Positions 1 through 11,624 of a stretch of DNA of 64,000 nt are shown here, piece after piece. Below the pieces are notes generated by a model. It ran no database searches. It was not told where the DNA came from and saw only the letters and a list, made by a program, of their open reading frames with translations. The first letter of the stretch is position 1. Each line of letters starts with the position of its first letter. Position numbers and translations under genes: made by a program. Source of the stretch: Serendipita indica DSM 11827 (Eukaryota; Basidiomycota; Agaricomycetes; Sebacinales; Serendipitaceae); the NCBI GenBank assembly GCA_910890315.1, contig CAJVGD010000011.1, positions 744,001 through 808,000 of the forward strand. The letters are read 5' to 3'.

Positions 1-600
1 GATCGGCTGTTTCGGTTAGCAGCTCAGTCGCAGACATTTTATCATGTCGGTGCGGGACCGGTTGAATAATATTGGGCATTGTAAAGTCGATCAGCTCGAG
101 TGCTTCCTGTTTCACGACGGTGATAGGCTCCGAGATGGCCTCGAAGCCAGAGGCGAGATCGCCCATGGCAGCCTCCCGACCAAAGTTGTTGTGTTGGTGA
201 CTGCGTTGATCTTGATCAAATCTCTCAAAGTCGAACTGGCAACAAGATGGCGAACACGCTTAGCACCCTGTATTCTTCGTGACCAGACGACCGAACCTAC
301 TCACATACTGGCCCAATTCTCCATCTCCCCCGCGACGCCTAGAAGCGAATACTGTGCTTTCCAGGCGAACATCTGGAGTGTTCCGGTCAGTATCCGTACC
401 AGACACGAGCCGTCAATCCACAGAGGCGGGGGAAGTCGAGGCCACTGCTCGTCAGGAGGCCTCGACAAGGTCGGACAACTTCCAAAGAAACAGACATCAC
501 GAGCGACATACCATTACTTGTGGAGCATAGATAATCCGTAATCCGAGTCTGGGTTCCGTTCCGGTGGCCACGCCTACAATGATCCATGGTAAGCCTGTCG
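1..600 (-). CDS. Partial unrecognised gene running off the left edge
   Basis: On the minus strand an open frame runs from about 235 down to base 1 without a stop. It includes an in-frame ATG at about 170 followed by MGDLASGFEAISEPITVVKQ and continues to the edge. A likely upstream exon at about 320-400 reads MFAWKAQYSLLGVAGEMENW and can be joined through an intron with a GTATGT donor. Further coding-like sequence lies at about 490-600 (a frame reading GVATGTEPRLGLRIIYAPQ). I do not recognise the protein, no domain is visible, and the upstream limit and exon joins are guesses. The composition (charged, no repeats, non-random residue use) is the main reason to think it is a real gene. Confidence 0.4.
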
Positions 601-1231
601 TGAATGTGACTTATGATGCGCTTGAGATCCTCAAAGAAAGTTGTGGGGCTACTGGCAATCACATAGAGTGATTGCCTGAGAGAGGTCGGCTCCAAAGTGC
701 AAATTCCAACCAGCAAAACCAATAAGGCGGGTCAAGTCACGTGACCTGCGTCCGTCTCCCGGCCTCTACAACTTCGAGTTCTCTTTGTGACTGTGAACGC
801 GTCTGCTATAGATAAAACAGGTGCAGGTGAGCACCACACGCGTATGCAAATCGACATGCGCATTCCCAACGAAAAATGCGCACCAATATCCCTCCTGAGG
901 ACAGTCCTACGCGTATTTGTATGCAGAGAAATCAACCGTGGCGCTCACTACTCAGACGCCGTTGCCATTGCCGTTGCCATTGACGCGTTGCGAGCGCAAT
1001 GATAGGTTACTGCTATGATCGGCAAACATGACCAGGGTTCATAGTTCGAGTCATGAATTTCGTTCTGATACGGCGACGACCGAATGACCGAGGTCGTCGA
1101 GTAACATGATGGTCGAGGACAAATGATCCATTGACGTTGCAAAAACCCGGCACCCTTGGCACGTGCGTCGTCGAGGTAATCCAAGGGATAGACACGTCTA
1201 TAAGCACGTAGTTAAATAGCAACCAACACGG
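601..1231. other. Intergenic stretch with no recognisable gene
   Basis: No ORF here reads like a conserved protein. A short 12-base tandem motif (gccgttgccatt, about two copies) lies at about 958-982. The stretch probably holds the promoter of the gene at the left edge and the 3' end of the FAD synthetase gene. I see nothing else in it. Confidence 0.4.
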
Positions 1232-2271
1232 CTATAAAGCGGGAGTGATCGGCCCTGTCCGAGTTCGCCCATGCCGTTCTTTCGACCCATCTTTGAGTTC
1301 ATACGCAGGTAGATAGTGCCCATTCGCCTCTCTCAGAGCTGGGTTTGGATACGTATTAAAGGTAGAGCCAAGCGACGTGTAGCTAGTGGCGACAGGATGG
1401 TGTGTCATTGGAACCGTTCTGGTCGAGTCAGAAAACTTACCCTTGGTTATATAGATCGCAATAAGGTACTTGAAACATTCTGAGGTACTCCCATATCTGT
1501 TGATACGTCCAGTTGATGATAGGATGCACTCGCTGATAGGATGGCCAGCCCTCGTCCGTGGGCGTTCGGAAACTCAGCGATTCTACACCAGAAAGAGGCA
1601 TCAGGATTGCAGACGTGGCTATTTCACAACTGACGTACCTCCATGCGGATCGTCTCGTCGGGTTCCCACTAGGATGCTCGTCACATCCGGTTCTTTGGCC
1701 TTGTACTGAAACAGAGCTTCCTTCATCGGAAGTCCCCCAGGCGTTGTGCATACAAGATCCAAGTTGTACGAGTACGCACAAGCGTCCACAAACGCGTCCA
1801 CCTCCGAAAATGGTGCACTACAGGTTACGTAGAGAGCCCTGAAATGAGACGTGGGCGCCGGTGAGAGTTCGTTGGAGGGGGGTTCCCGGTCCTTGTCGGG
1901 CTGGGCTGCATCTTGTCTTCGTCGTCGCTGCTTCCGATGCCATAAGCAGACTGCCAGGAGATGGAGAAGTACCGTGCCTATACGAGCAAAAGTTTAGGGA
2001 ATTTTAGGATCACGAGTTTGCTCCTCACAGTCTTTGCCACCGTTGAAGCTGATAGCGGTATGTTCCTCACTGCAGGATGTGCATTAAATTTGTGACATGG
2101 ATGAAGAACATCTCTCGACCACATTTCGGTGGAGATTTCTTACCCGTCCATCTCGAGAGTCTCTTCGATGACGGTAGTCGCTTCCTTTACGGCCTTTGCA
2201 AGTGCGGAATCCTCTTCTTCGGAGAACCGGACGACTCTTTCCAGCATTGGAGAACTCAGATAGGTCAGCAT
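1232..2271 (-). CDS. FAD1: FMN adenylyltransferase (FAD synthetase), PAPS-reductase fold
   Basis: Makes FAD from FMN and ATP in the cytosol, the last step of flavin cofactor synthesis. Four or five exons can be read. The first begins MLTYLSSPMLERVVRFSEEE (ATG at 2269-2271). The next joins to give the nucleotide-binding loop AISFNGGKDCTVLLHLLA. Then come ALYVTCSAPFSEVDAFVDAC and the signature DVTSILVGTRRDDPHGE, followed by RVHPIINWTYQQIWEYLRMF and, after one more intron, GYTSLGSTFNTYPNPAL; the frame stops at 1232. All the hallmark motifs of yeast Fad1 (NGGKDC, GxRxxDPHGE, P-I-W and YTSLG) are present in order. The amount of sequence before NGGKDC matches the yeast protein, so the start is probably right, although an extra upstream exon cannot be excluded because an AG lies just before this reading frame opens. 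Confidence 0.9.
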
Positions 2272-2484
2272 CAAGACGGTACGGGTCCAAGGATCGTGGG
2301 CAAGAGGTGACTAACGGGCTGTTTACCGGTATCGAGTGACAAGCGCTTATGGCTGAATCACGCACGGACTCGGGATAATATTGTCGGAATATCAGTAGAG
2401 TGACATGATGCAACAGGCTTCTATGACTAGCGCAAATGGATAAATACTGTAAACAGTCCACTCCAACAGATGATTGAGGGGTGC

Positions 2485-3921
2485 CTAGTCTGCATACTTT
2501 CCTCGTGGGTCATCTAGCTTTCTTTCTTCGGTCGTCAGGTCCGGTGTGCGGATTTCGTCCAGTGGGACACTGTTGTAGCCATTTCCGTGGCTGCGAGACC
2601 GCCTATGCCATCTCCCCGAGTCGGGAACGTCCTCGGCTCCGCTCTCAATATCATTCGAGGGCCTTCTGTCGGCATCGAACATGATAGGGGTCACTTCGAA
2701 TGACTTGGCGGCGTTTGCTTCGCGTGCGCGCTGTTCCAAGAGTTCCTCATTCTTAGCCCACGTGTAGTAAGCAGATCCAGCGAGGATGACAAAGATACTG
2801 GTGCCTCGCCCAGTGGTGATAATGTCACCAAAGACCCAGACTCCCATTGCGCTCTGCAAGATGCCACGGACGGCGCTGGACACCATGTGGGTAATGGGGG
2901 AAGTGATTTTGATGGAAAGCACTCCTGCAATGGAGAGCAGCCACCCAACAAGACCAGTGACCATTGAACCCCAGAGAAAGTGGCCAAGTCCGCTCATCCG
3001 ACCATCGACATACAGAGGGCTGCTCACGAGGTCGAGGATATCGGCACCTTCGCCCACGATGAGCATTACAGGTATGAGCAGCGCGGACGAGAGCACGTTG
3101 GAGTACCATGCGAGCTCAATTGCATCGTTGTTGACGACGGGGAGGGAGCGTTTGATGATGATGGCATGTCCAGCGGTCGTGACCGAGGATAGCAAGCCGA
3201 ATGCGACACCGAGGATCATGTTCGAGTTGGCCTTTTTAGAATCGCTGCTGGGAGAGCCGTCCAAGAGAACGCCGACGAAGAATCCAGCGGTAACAACTGC
3301 ACATGCAGCGAGCACGCGGATGGATGGTCTAGAGGCCTTGAGGAAGATGAGCGACAAGACGACTGTGAGCGGGAGCACAAGGCCGCGCGCTATCTGATAG
3401 AATGAGGCATCGACGTATTTGAGGCAATAGTTGTTTGCACTATATTCAGTAGTCAGCATAATGTTGTTGCTACGAGGGCGGCTAAAGGTAGGATAGCTGC
3501 GTTTTGCATGGGACGGTCGAATGAATAATCATCCGAGAATTGGTAGAGTGTATACAGGCCATTGGCCGTTGTTTCGCGGGAATTACGGATAGACTCACCT
3601 CAGGCCGATGACATTGGCGAGAATCATTGGCCAAAGACCGACACAGACGTCCCACTGGAGGAATACACTGATTTTGAAGAGACCGAGAGCGTGGGTGATG
3701 AGGAAGAGAACGACGGCGATGAGCAGCTGGGCGAGGAGGAAGAAGAGGGGCGTCGTGCTCTTGAGGAGAACCCATTTGTTGACAATGATCATGCAAATGG
3801 CTGCAAACATGTAAAAGAGGACGGTCGCAGTCTGCAATAAACGCAAAGCGTCAGCATTCCACTCAGACAAGGCAGCGCGTTACACGGCGCGGACGGAGAC
3901 AAGATACAGACGACGAGCCAT
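2485..3921 (-). CDS. Nucleotide-sugar transporter of the SLC35C1 (GDP-fucose) type, TPT/DUF250 family
   Basis: A multi-span Golgi/ER membrane antiporter expected to bring a nucleotide sugar into the lumen. Exon 1 encodes MARRLYLVSVRA (ATG at 3919-3921). Exon 2 continues TATVLFYMFAAICMIIVNKW, and a large third exon carries ANNYCLKYVDASFYQIARGL through the last membrane span. The block TSPITHMVSSAVRGI and the ending SAYYTWAKNEE line up by eye with the human GDP-fucose transporter. A hydrophilic cytosolic tail of about 80 residues follows. The long ORF inside exon 3 seems to start with a methionine, but that residue lies in the intron. Family membership is firm; the substrate is inferred and could be another GDP-sugar. 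The gene is divergent from AVL9, with 132 bp between start codons. Confidence 0.85.
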
Positions 3922-4053
3922 CGCGAAGGCTGCTTCTCAGTTGGCGCCATTTATTTTGTAGAAAAAGTCAAGAAAAGGAGAGTGAGGTGGCCAGCTCTAA
4001 ATGTTGGCCAATTCAGTCCTCCCTTTTGCCGCTTAGCCCCAACGTCGAGCGCA

Positions 4054-7000
4054 ATGTCCACACTCAGCAAACGACCATCCAGTGTCCAGAACGATAGCGA
4101 CGGCGACGACACGGCCAGCTTGCGCTCCATGGCCCTCACCGACGAGGCCCGGCAGGAGAAACCAGCAGCCAGCGGGGAAACAGACACGCTAGACACTACA
4201 AAGCCAGAAATGAACACTTTAAACGCATCTAATCACATCCCAGACAAGCACAAGGCGTTGCTCGATGCGTTGGGAGATACCACGGCCACAACCAACAAGT
4301 TTCAAGACGACCAAGACGACGAAGATACGCAGGAGGATATTCCCCTCAGTCCTCCCAACCCGCCCTCGTTGCTCCCGACCACGGTTCATGCCGTTTCAAG
4401 CTCTTCTAGTCTACAAATTGCCACCGAAACTGATTCCAGCTTGAATCCCATCAGTCCAATAAGTGCGCTCTCCAAATCACCAAACACGCCGTTTGCCGCC
4501 TTTCAGAGTGCAGGCTTTCCATCTGCTCCCCTGTCCGCTGGTGCCATGAGCAGCATCCCATCAGCCGCCAGCAATGCTCCCTTTTTGGCCAGGAGTCCAA
4601 GCCCCCAGCCAAAGGATCCAGAGACGTATGGTATCATGAAGGAAACAGACGGCAGCACCAGTGCACTTCGCGATGTGAGAGACCACCGCCCAGGTACCTC
4701 ACCCCCATTGGATACAGCCTCCATCTCCTCCGAGTCTCAGCGAAAACTTCGACCCGAAAGCGTACTCATGCCGCTTACTCGAGATCCTTTGATTCTTGGA
4801 TTGGCACTCGTCGATTTTGACCATGCGGTCAGTGTCTTTTTTTTTGATACTCGAGGTTTGACTCATGAAACGACAGGTGGGTCCAAGAATAGAGTTTAGT
4901 CAGGGAAAGCTGCTAGAAGAAGACGAAGAGATTGTCAAGATTCTTCCTTTCCTCGCTCTCCCGGATGGCGCACATCTCAATCAAGAAGACTATAGTTACT
5001 TTCATCTGAATCCGGCAAAACCAGGCTCTTCGACTATCTTTGCCATTTCTTGCAATAGACAGATACCCGCTTCCGAGTTGCTCGTCAAATCAGAAGTGGT
5101 CACTCGTTCAACGGTTCAAAAGGCTGTCGTGATTCTGGCCAGTAAACCAGTGTTTGGACCTATCAGGTGGGATCTGACTTTGACAATAAACCTCTCTGAC
5201 GGATCGACAGAGACAAACTCGGTGTAGTGACAAGAGCGTTCTTCAATCAGAGAGATTTTACAGAGATGGATATCTTAGTCGACTTTTATAGCACTCTCGA
5301 AAACAGTCTCCGCACTCAATTGACGGAAAGTGGCTTCTACATGGGGACGAGCATGTGAGTCCAAGATGGTCGCTACAGCCAATATTGACTGGCCCTGAAC
5401 AAGCCGAGAGCTCTTGCATGCATTCCGGCATCGAACGCTCACGTTGGTAAAAGCTCTTATGCTACAACGAAAGGTGCATACATTTCGCATCTTTTCGTCC
5501 ACCCATGACCGTTCAATAGATTGTATTTTTTGGACACCCAGTGGAAAGACTCTGCACATACCAGTACTCGCTGGTCTCGCTTGTACCAGGTCTACTGCAG
5601 ACGTTGGAAGACTGTGGTGACCCAAATCTTGCCCGGAGGGCCCCTACATTAAAGAAACCCAGCGAGCTCCGAACCTCTGACCGACAGAGTATGATGGAAT
5701 TCATGGGCCTCCCATTGGATATCTTTGGCAAAGTCGGTACCTTTCAGAGACTTGGAGTGCGGGACTAACTGCGGTCAAGGATTCCTTCTTCCAACCATAT
5801 CTCCCTTTACAGCAGATTGATATGCTCTCAGCCCAGAGCTGTCTCTGTGGAAGTACAAACAACATTGTCACCCAACACAAAGATATCGATTTACTTGTCA
5901 ATGTGAGTCACCTAGACGCTGATAGACCTGCTCTGAAATGAACTTATTTTTTTCCAGATAGAGACAAGTCAGATTGAGTATCGGACTCCACATGTGGAGC
6001 GAATGGTTGCGCTCACTGCGGCAGACCGCAGATGGATAGACGATCTTGTCAAAGATGTCAACGATACTTGGAACGAACAGGATCCTACACGTCCTACGGG
6101 CATGCAGTCAGTACTTTAAACCATTTGTACCGCGATTCCTAACGTTCTCTAAAGGTTTAAAGGATCCGATGACTATCTACGGACCAAGTTTGAAGAATAT
6201 ATATCCTCGGCGTTGTCGTCAATCAAGTATCACAACTACCGATTGACTGATGGCCAGTCGGTTCTGACGACCGGTATGAACGAGCAAGGTTCTTCACTAG
6301 TCACACTCAACTCGAGCACAGGCGAGCCAAATACAAGTTGGGAGGACTATGGCGAATTATTCCTTTCTGCATTTCAAACCACCAACGCTTTCGCCGTTTG
6401 GGATAGGATAACAGATTTAGTTTTGTTCGACATCATTGAGCCCAAGTAGGTTTGTGCAGGTAGACGAGAATGGTCGCTGAATCATTCCTAGGCATCCGTG
6501 CGAGGAAAGGCCAAATATTGTCAGCGACATTGGCCTGCGTTTGCAGGAAGGTATTACAGACCTGCATTTAGATCAGCAGCTCGCCCCCACTCGTCAGGCT
6601 CTCAGCTCTGCCTTCGCTGCCGGCTCAACTGGCTTCTTCAAAGCAGTGGAAGGTGTCCGCGGTGGCGTCAATCAGATAGTAGCTCAGAGGCAGGCCTCGA
6701 GTGGTGGCCTCGGACTACCATCCTTTAGTAATCCGTTTGCGAACAATTCTACGACTGCAACGAGTGCGACATCCCCAGATGTAACATCTCCACCACCTCC
6801 CCCATCATCTTTCAATCCACCTTCTGGTGAAAAGAAGCTTCGACCCCTCAGTTTGGCGTCGATGGCGTCGGTATCATCTGCCACCTCGACCAACGAAGCC
6901 GCACCATCTCGTGCAAGCGCCACATTCTCAACATGGGGAAGCAGCGTCGGTAGCTTTCTCAGCAACAAAGCGTCGAGACTTCGCGAGAGCGTCAGCTCGG

Positions 7001-7134
7001 TCACGTCGACCCCAGCGAACCTCGAGCAAAAGTCACTCGCCCCTTCCGCGTCTTCTACGTCACCTCCGACCCCCCAATCAAGCTCCTCAGCTGCCCCTCC
7101 TAAACCAGACGTTGCAACGGGGCCTGCTCAATGA
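4054..7134 (+). CDS. AVL9: AVL9-like DENN-superfamily late secretory protein
   Basis: Works in late exocytic traffic, in a family related to DENN-type Rab exchange factors. A long low-complexity N-terminus (about 250 residues, rich in S, P, D and T) precedes the conserved core. The core starts LILGLALVDFDHAVGPRIEF, with an intron exactly between DHA and VGP. It continues VKILPFLALPDGAH, EDYSYFHL, ISCNRQIPASELL and TRSTVQKAVVILASKPVFGP, then DKLGVVTRAFFNQRDF after another intron. This order is diagnostic of AVL9. Later exons contain LQQIDMLSAQ-like and KYHNYRLTDGQSVL blocks, and the S/T/P-rich tail ends PDVATGPAQ at 7134. An in-frame ATG lies upstream at 3982, but the ATG at 4054 (MSTLSKRPSSVQND) fits better with the 132-bp divergent promoter. 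Confidence 0.9.
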
Positions 7135-7312
7135 CAGTCCTGTATTAACCGATTCGTCTCTGAGAGGCGGTGGTTTATCTACTTATTAGTCGCGTATTAT
7201 ACAGTCGTCATGCTTCGTGTTGAGCCCTTGTGTGAGATTTGATCCAACCGGTAATCGGGAGCTCTTGCCGGTGGTCGGCCTTCAACGACCTGCTTTCGAC
7301 CGTGCCACGACA

Positions 7313-9101
7313 ATGTTCTCGTACCCTAAGCCTACACAGATCACGTATCCACCCTTTGAATCCCTGAATCCAAGACCTCTTCATGCGATTAGTCCACCAA
7401 AGGCAATCCCGGATCATGTTCGCGTCGCTCTACCAAGAGCTGCGGCCCAAAGAACACAAGCCCCTTACTCGGAACGCGTTATCCCCGGCTATACACTGAG
7501 TACACACGTTGGTACTTTGTAGCTCTCTGACGTTTACTCACGTCTCGTATTTAGGTGTTCCCAGCCGCGAGCCCAAGGTCAAAATGTGACACCGGTCCAA
7601 CACCTCTGTTTCCGTTCTCGGACCCAAATCGCAAATCCAAAGTAACTGCTGCCACTGAACAACTCGCGGCACTTCGAGATGTCAACGCCGAGGTTGTGTA
7701 CGAAGAGGATTGGCCAGAACAACCATTGTGGATGGTGGTCAATCGCTTCACCAGCCAAAGGTTATTTCAGGGATACTCCGAGCCAAAACAGCCCAGGGTG
7801 ACCATGACATTTATGCACGCAAACGGGTTTCATAAAGAGGTGCAGTGTTACCGTCCGGTAGGGTGAAAATATTGACTAGATCACTATTAGACCTGGGAAG
7901 AGGCCATTAAAGCGGCAGTTTTCTCCTCAAAAGAATTTGGCTTGACTGTGGATGAGATGTGGTTCTTTGATTCGGTCAATCATGGAGATAGCGCACTCCT
8001 CAACGAAGGACGATTAGGAACTATATGTAGAGACTCTCTCGAACTTTTGGGAAATGCTGACGGCTATCTAGTCAACTGGCAAGACAATGCTCGGGATCTT
8101 TTAAACTTCTTACTTCACTATCTTCCTCAATCTCCTGGAGGCATTCTCCCCGTATATCTTGAACCCATTTCGACTTCCGAATCGACACATAGAGCCACTC
8201 GTGGCTTTTCGCATCGAATCCTGGTAGCATGCGGTCATTCCCTGGGAGGCGTGAGCACGTAAGTTGTAGCGAGCATGTGTTGGGTCTTGGTTAAGACTTT
8301 ACAGATGTAGAGCAGCACTACATATGCCACAACTCTTCTCAGACGTGTTGCCAATTGACCCAGTCATATATGCCCCATTTCTACACGACGCGATAGCTGC
8401 CGCATCACTTCCACTTGTCGCAACCGTTAGTCGAAGAGTAGATTGGGCGTCGCGGTATGATGGTCGTTCTGAAGGAGTCAAATGTCCAAATAACCTGTCC
8501 ATAGGGAGGAGGCCATGAGGTCCTTGCTACAGCTTAGTTTCTTCAACAAATGGGATCGAAAAGTGCTTGAAGCCTATGTCGACCATGCAATGTTCGACGA
8601 CGACGAGGGGCGAATACGGTTGAAAACATCTGGATATCAGGTCTGCTATAACCAGCGCCATCGACTTCTTTGCGATAACACTTGACAGGAAGCCGCGGTA
8701 TTCGCTGAGAGGCGGGTAGCACGCGAAGTCTGGGAGCTATTGCCTCAAATGGACGAGAGGGTTGAGCTTCACTGGATTATGAGTGGAATGTCTGGTGTTG
8801 GGTAATCGACCTCCTTATTTCACGCTACATAGTACTGATGATCGTTCCAGAGAAGAAGAGGATATGCTCAAGGATATATTCTGGCGACGAGAATTGACGG
8901 TTTGGAGGCGACCAGTCAACGCTTCTAACATACGGATGAAAGGTTCTGGACATCTTATTGTCCAAACCGTTCCCCATTCCTTGGGTATGTGCGATAGGAA
9001 ATTCCTACGAGGGCGATTTGACAATCTATGTAGGAGTGGGACTGGCGGCGTACGTGACCGGGAAATACGCCAAAAATAATGCCTTTATATCTAAACTGTA
9101 A
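7313..9101 (+). CDS. Peroxisomal alpha/beta hydrolase (LPX1-like)
   Basis: A serine hydrolase expected in the peroxisome matrix, perhaps a lipase or esterase like yeast Lpx1; the substrate cannot be told. The family motif TMTFMHANGFHKETWE is followed by DEMWFFDSVNHGDSALLNEG, which places the oxyanion/His-Gly loops. The nucleophile elbow reads VACGHSLGG with Ser as nucleophile. Later exons include the cap (EEAMRSLLQLSFFNKWDRKV) and the last catalytic His in MKGSGHLIVQTVPH. After a final intron with a GTATGT donor the protein ends YAKNNAFISKL, a classic C-terminal PTS1 tripeptide. About seven exons. The first ATG in the frame that fits is at 7313 (MFSYPKPTQI). Only 79 bp separate the stop from the next gene's ATG. 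Confidence 0.85.
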
Positions 9102-9180
9102 TCTGCTTCTTGTATATACCGCTCGGCCAATAGACAATTCTAAGGTTCAGCCACTCTTGTACCTCGACGCTAACGATAAA

Positions 9181-11505
9181 ATGTCACAACGCGCAAATTA
9201 CTATGAGCAAGAGCTCGACGACGCGGACGATCTTGCAGACGTTGGACTAAATCTTACAATTGGCAACTATGGCGGCCTCTATGAGGATGGTGAGCAAGAT
9301 CCATGACCAAACCGTCGTCGAGTGCTCATATATATGCGCCAGCAGTGCCTAGGATCGACGAAGCCACGCTCATCGCGATGCAGCAACATGTCGCTCAACA
9401 AGTTGCTCTTGCTCAGGTCCCCGACGTGGTCAAAAGAGTAAACCGATACTGTTCTGCAATTCGCACCACTAACATTCCGGTTTGCCTAGTTCATCATCCA
9501 ATTCCATCAAGCTATTTTGAATAACAATCTTCCGGAAATCACTGCTTGCTACGAGAATGGCTGGAACCGGTTCACCGAACAGTTTTACGCCAAAACAGAG
9601 TGGCCAGAGGCAGAGATCATTGCACCGCTCGTCAACGACAGTAAGTGAGCTCTCGAAGCAATAAATTCATGACCTCTTGCTAACAAACCGACCAGATCCT
9701 GTCTTTCTCATCCTCTATCGAGAGCTTTATTATCGGTGGGTGCGTTTGCCCTAGTTAGCGAGCTCTGTATTGAGAAATTACCAGGCATATCTACTCACGG
9801 CTAGCTCCAAATGTGGACGATAGATTTCACTCGTACGAGAACAGCTGCGAGCTCTTCAACTACCTCCTTAGTGCGCTCATCGGACTCGGGGCTGAGTTCT
9901 TACTCATTGTGATATTTAGATTCAGAAGGCCCAGTACAGCTTACCCTTCCTGACCAGTGGCTCTGGGACATCATCGACGAGTTCATTTATCAGTTCCAAT
10001 CCTTCTCGCAATGGCGATCCAAGCCCAAGCTCAAAAGCGAGGACGAGCTTCAGATGCTGGCATCAGAAGCAGAAAGCTCTGGGGGCTCGCAACTTTGGAG
10101 TTGCTATTCCGTCCTCAATGTCTTATATTCATTGGTGCAGAAGAGCCGCATCAATGAGTATCTGATTGGCGTTCGAGAAGGCTGCAGCGAGATTGAGCTC
10201 GTGTGAGTATTTTTTGTCACCTTTCATCCTGATCCGTGACAGTATCTAACAGGGAAATTGCGGGCGAGTATGGATCAAAGCCACTATACCGCATGCTCGG
10301 ATATTTTAGCCTGATAGGACTCCTGAGAGTTCACGTCCTTCTTGGAGATTTCACACTGGCCTTGAAAGTGATGGAGAATATCGAGCTCAACCAAAAGGTT
10401 CGTTCAACGGCTTTCTCGAGGCAAATCTAAGACCCAACAGGCATTCTTCACCAAAGTCACTGCATGTCACGTCGCAACATACTATTATGTCGGCTTCTCC
10501 TACATGGCGCTTCGCCGATACAACGACGCCATCCGCACTTTTGTGTCAATCCTCAACTTCATTGGTCGAATGCGGCAGTATCACACGCGAAGTTATCAAT
10601 ACGATCAAGTACGTTAGTTCAAACGTCTTTGATCCCAACTGAGCATGCACCAGATCAACAAGACAGCCGAGCGGATGTACGCACTTTTCGCCATCTGCAA
10701 TTGTCTCTCACCAAGCAAACTTGACGATCAAATTCTCAACAACGTCAAAGAGCGCTATGCTGATCAAATATCGAAGATGTCGCAGCCATTCACGTCAAAT
10801 GCATTCATCACCCCGAATCCGACCACTCCCATTACCCCTGGTTCGCCAACAGCGAAAGCGTCTGCTGCCTCCGAAGCCTTGGCCGCTTACAGCGAACTCT
10901 TCCTTTTCGCTTGTCCAAAATTCATCACCGCAAATGCACCACCGTATAATGACCAGGACGCGCTTACCGTATACGTCAACGATCCTCCAGAGGAACCAGC
11001 TACACGACATTTATCCCTCTTTTTGGACGATATCCGTGCACGAGCAGAAGTTCCAACTCTGCGATCGTACCTCAAGCTCTACACCAGCTTGGACGCCAGC
11101 AAACTCGCCGGTTTCCTCGAGAAGGATGAGGAAGAACTAGTGCAACTAATGATGGTCATGAAATCCGCGAGTAGAGGCGTCTCCAGAGTAAATAATGAGG
11201 GTACTCTGCTCGACGGGCAGATGATCACGACGAGCGATCTTGATTTCGTCATCAACGATAACATGGTTCACGTCGTGGAGTCTGTTATCAATCGCAAGTA
11301 CGGTGGTTGGTTTGTGCGTAACACCGAGCATGCACAACGAGTGTACGACGCTCTCAAAGCCAGCCCACTCCCGATCTCAAAGCAGACTCCAGCGGCTAAC
11401 GCAGGTTCAAATACAGAAGACACAAAGCCTATCACTCAAGACGCAAAACGGACAACAAACGTTCCGTGGAATGCCTCGACACGTAAAGTGGAGTTTAATG
11501 TGTAA
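9181..11505 (+). CDS. Translation initiation factor eIF3 subunit L
   Basis: A scaffold subunit of eIF3, which recruits mRNA and Met-tRNA to the 40S ribosome. Exon 1 encodes [20 protein letters not shown]. The second exon reads [20 protein letters not shown], and later exons contain the family-typical [12 protein letters not shown]-like segment, [40 protein letters not shown] and [20 protein letters not shown]. The large last exon (from 10645) begins [20 protein letters not shown] and carries the PCI region, with [20 protein letters not shown] near its end. Seven or eight exons. The ATG at 9181 is chosen because the conserved N-terminus starts there. The subunit is present in most fungi but missing from budding yeast. 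Confidence 0.93.
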
Positions 11506-11624
11506 CGATTGCTAAAGCTGGCAATAAAGCTGTGATAGAACCTAATCCACAACGCGTCTGAGAGATATCCTATTTCGCAATGAGCACTAATCGGCAGAAA
11601 GACATTTGCCTTGAGGCCATCGGG

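Noticed and set aside
1021-1100. tRNA-like agttcgagtc sequence near 1043
   Set aside because: Only a T-loop-like string; no matching acceptor stem, anticodon arm or D-loop could be built.
2786-3397. 203-codon open frame on the plus strand
   Set aside because: It lies exactly antisense to the conserved membrane transporter gene and has no recognisable content; a shadow frame.
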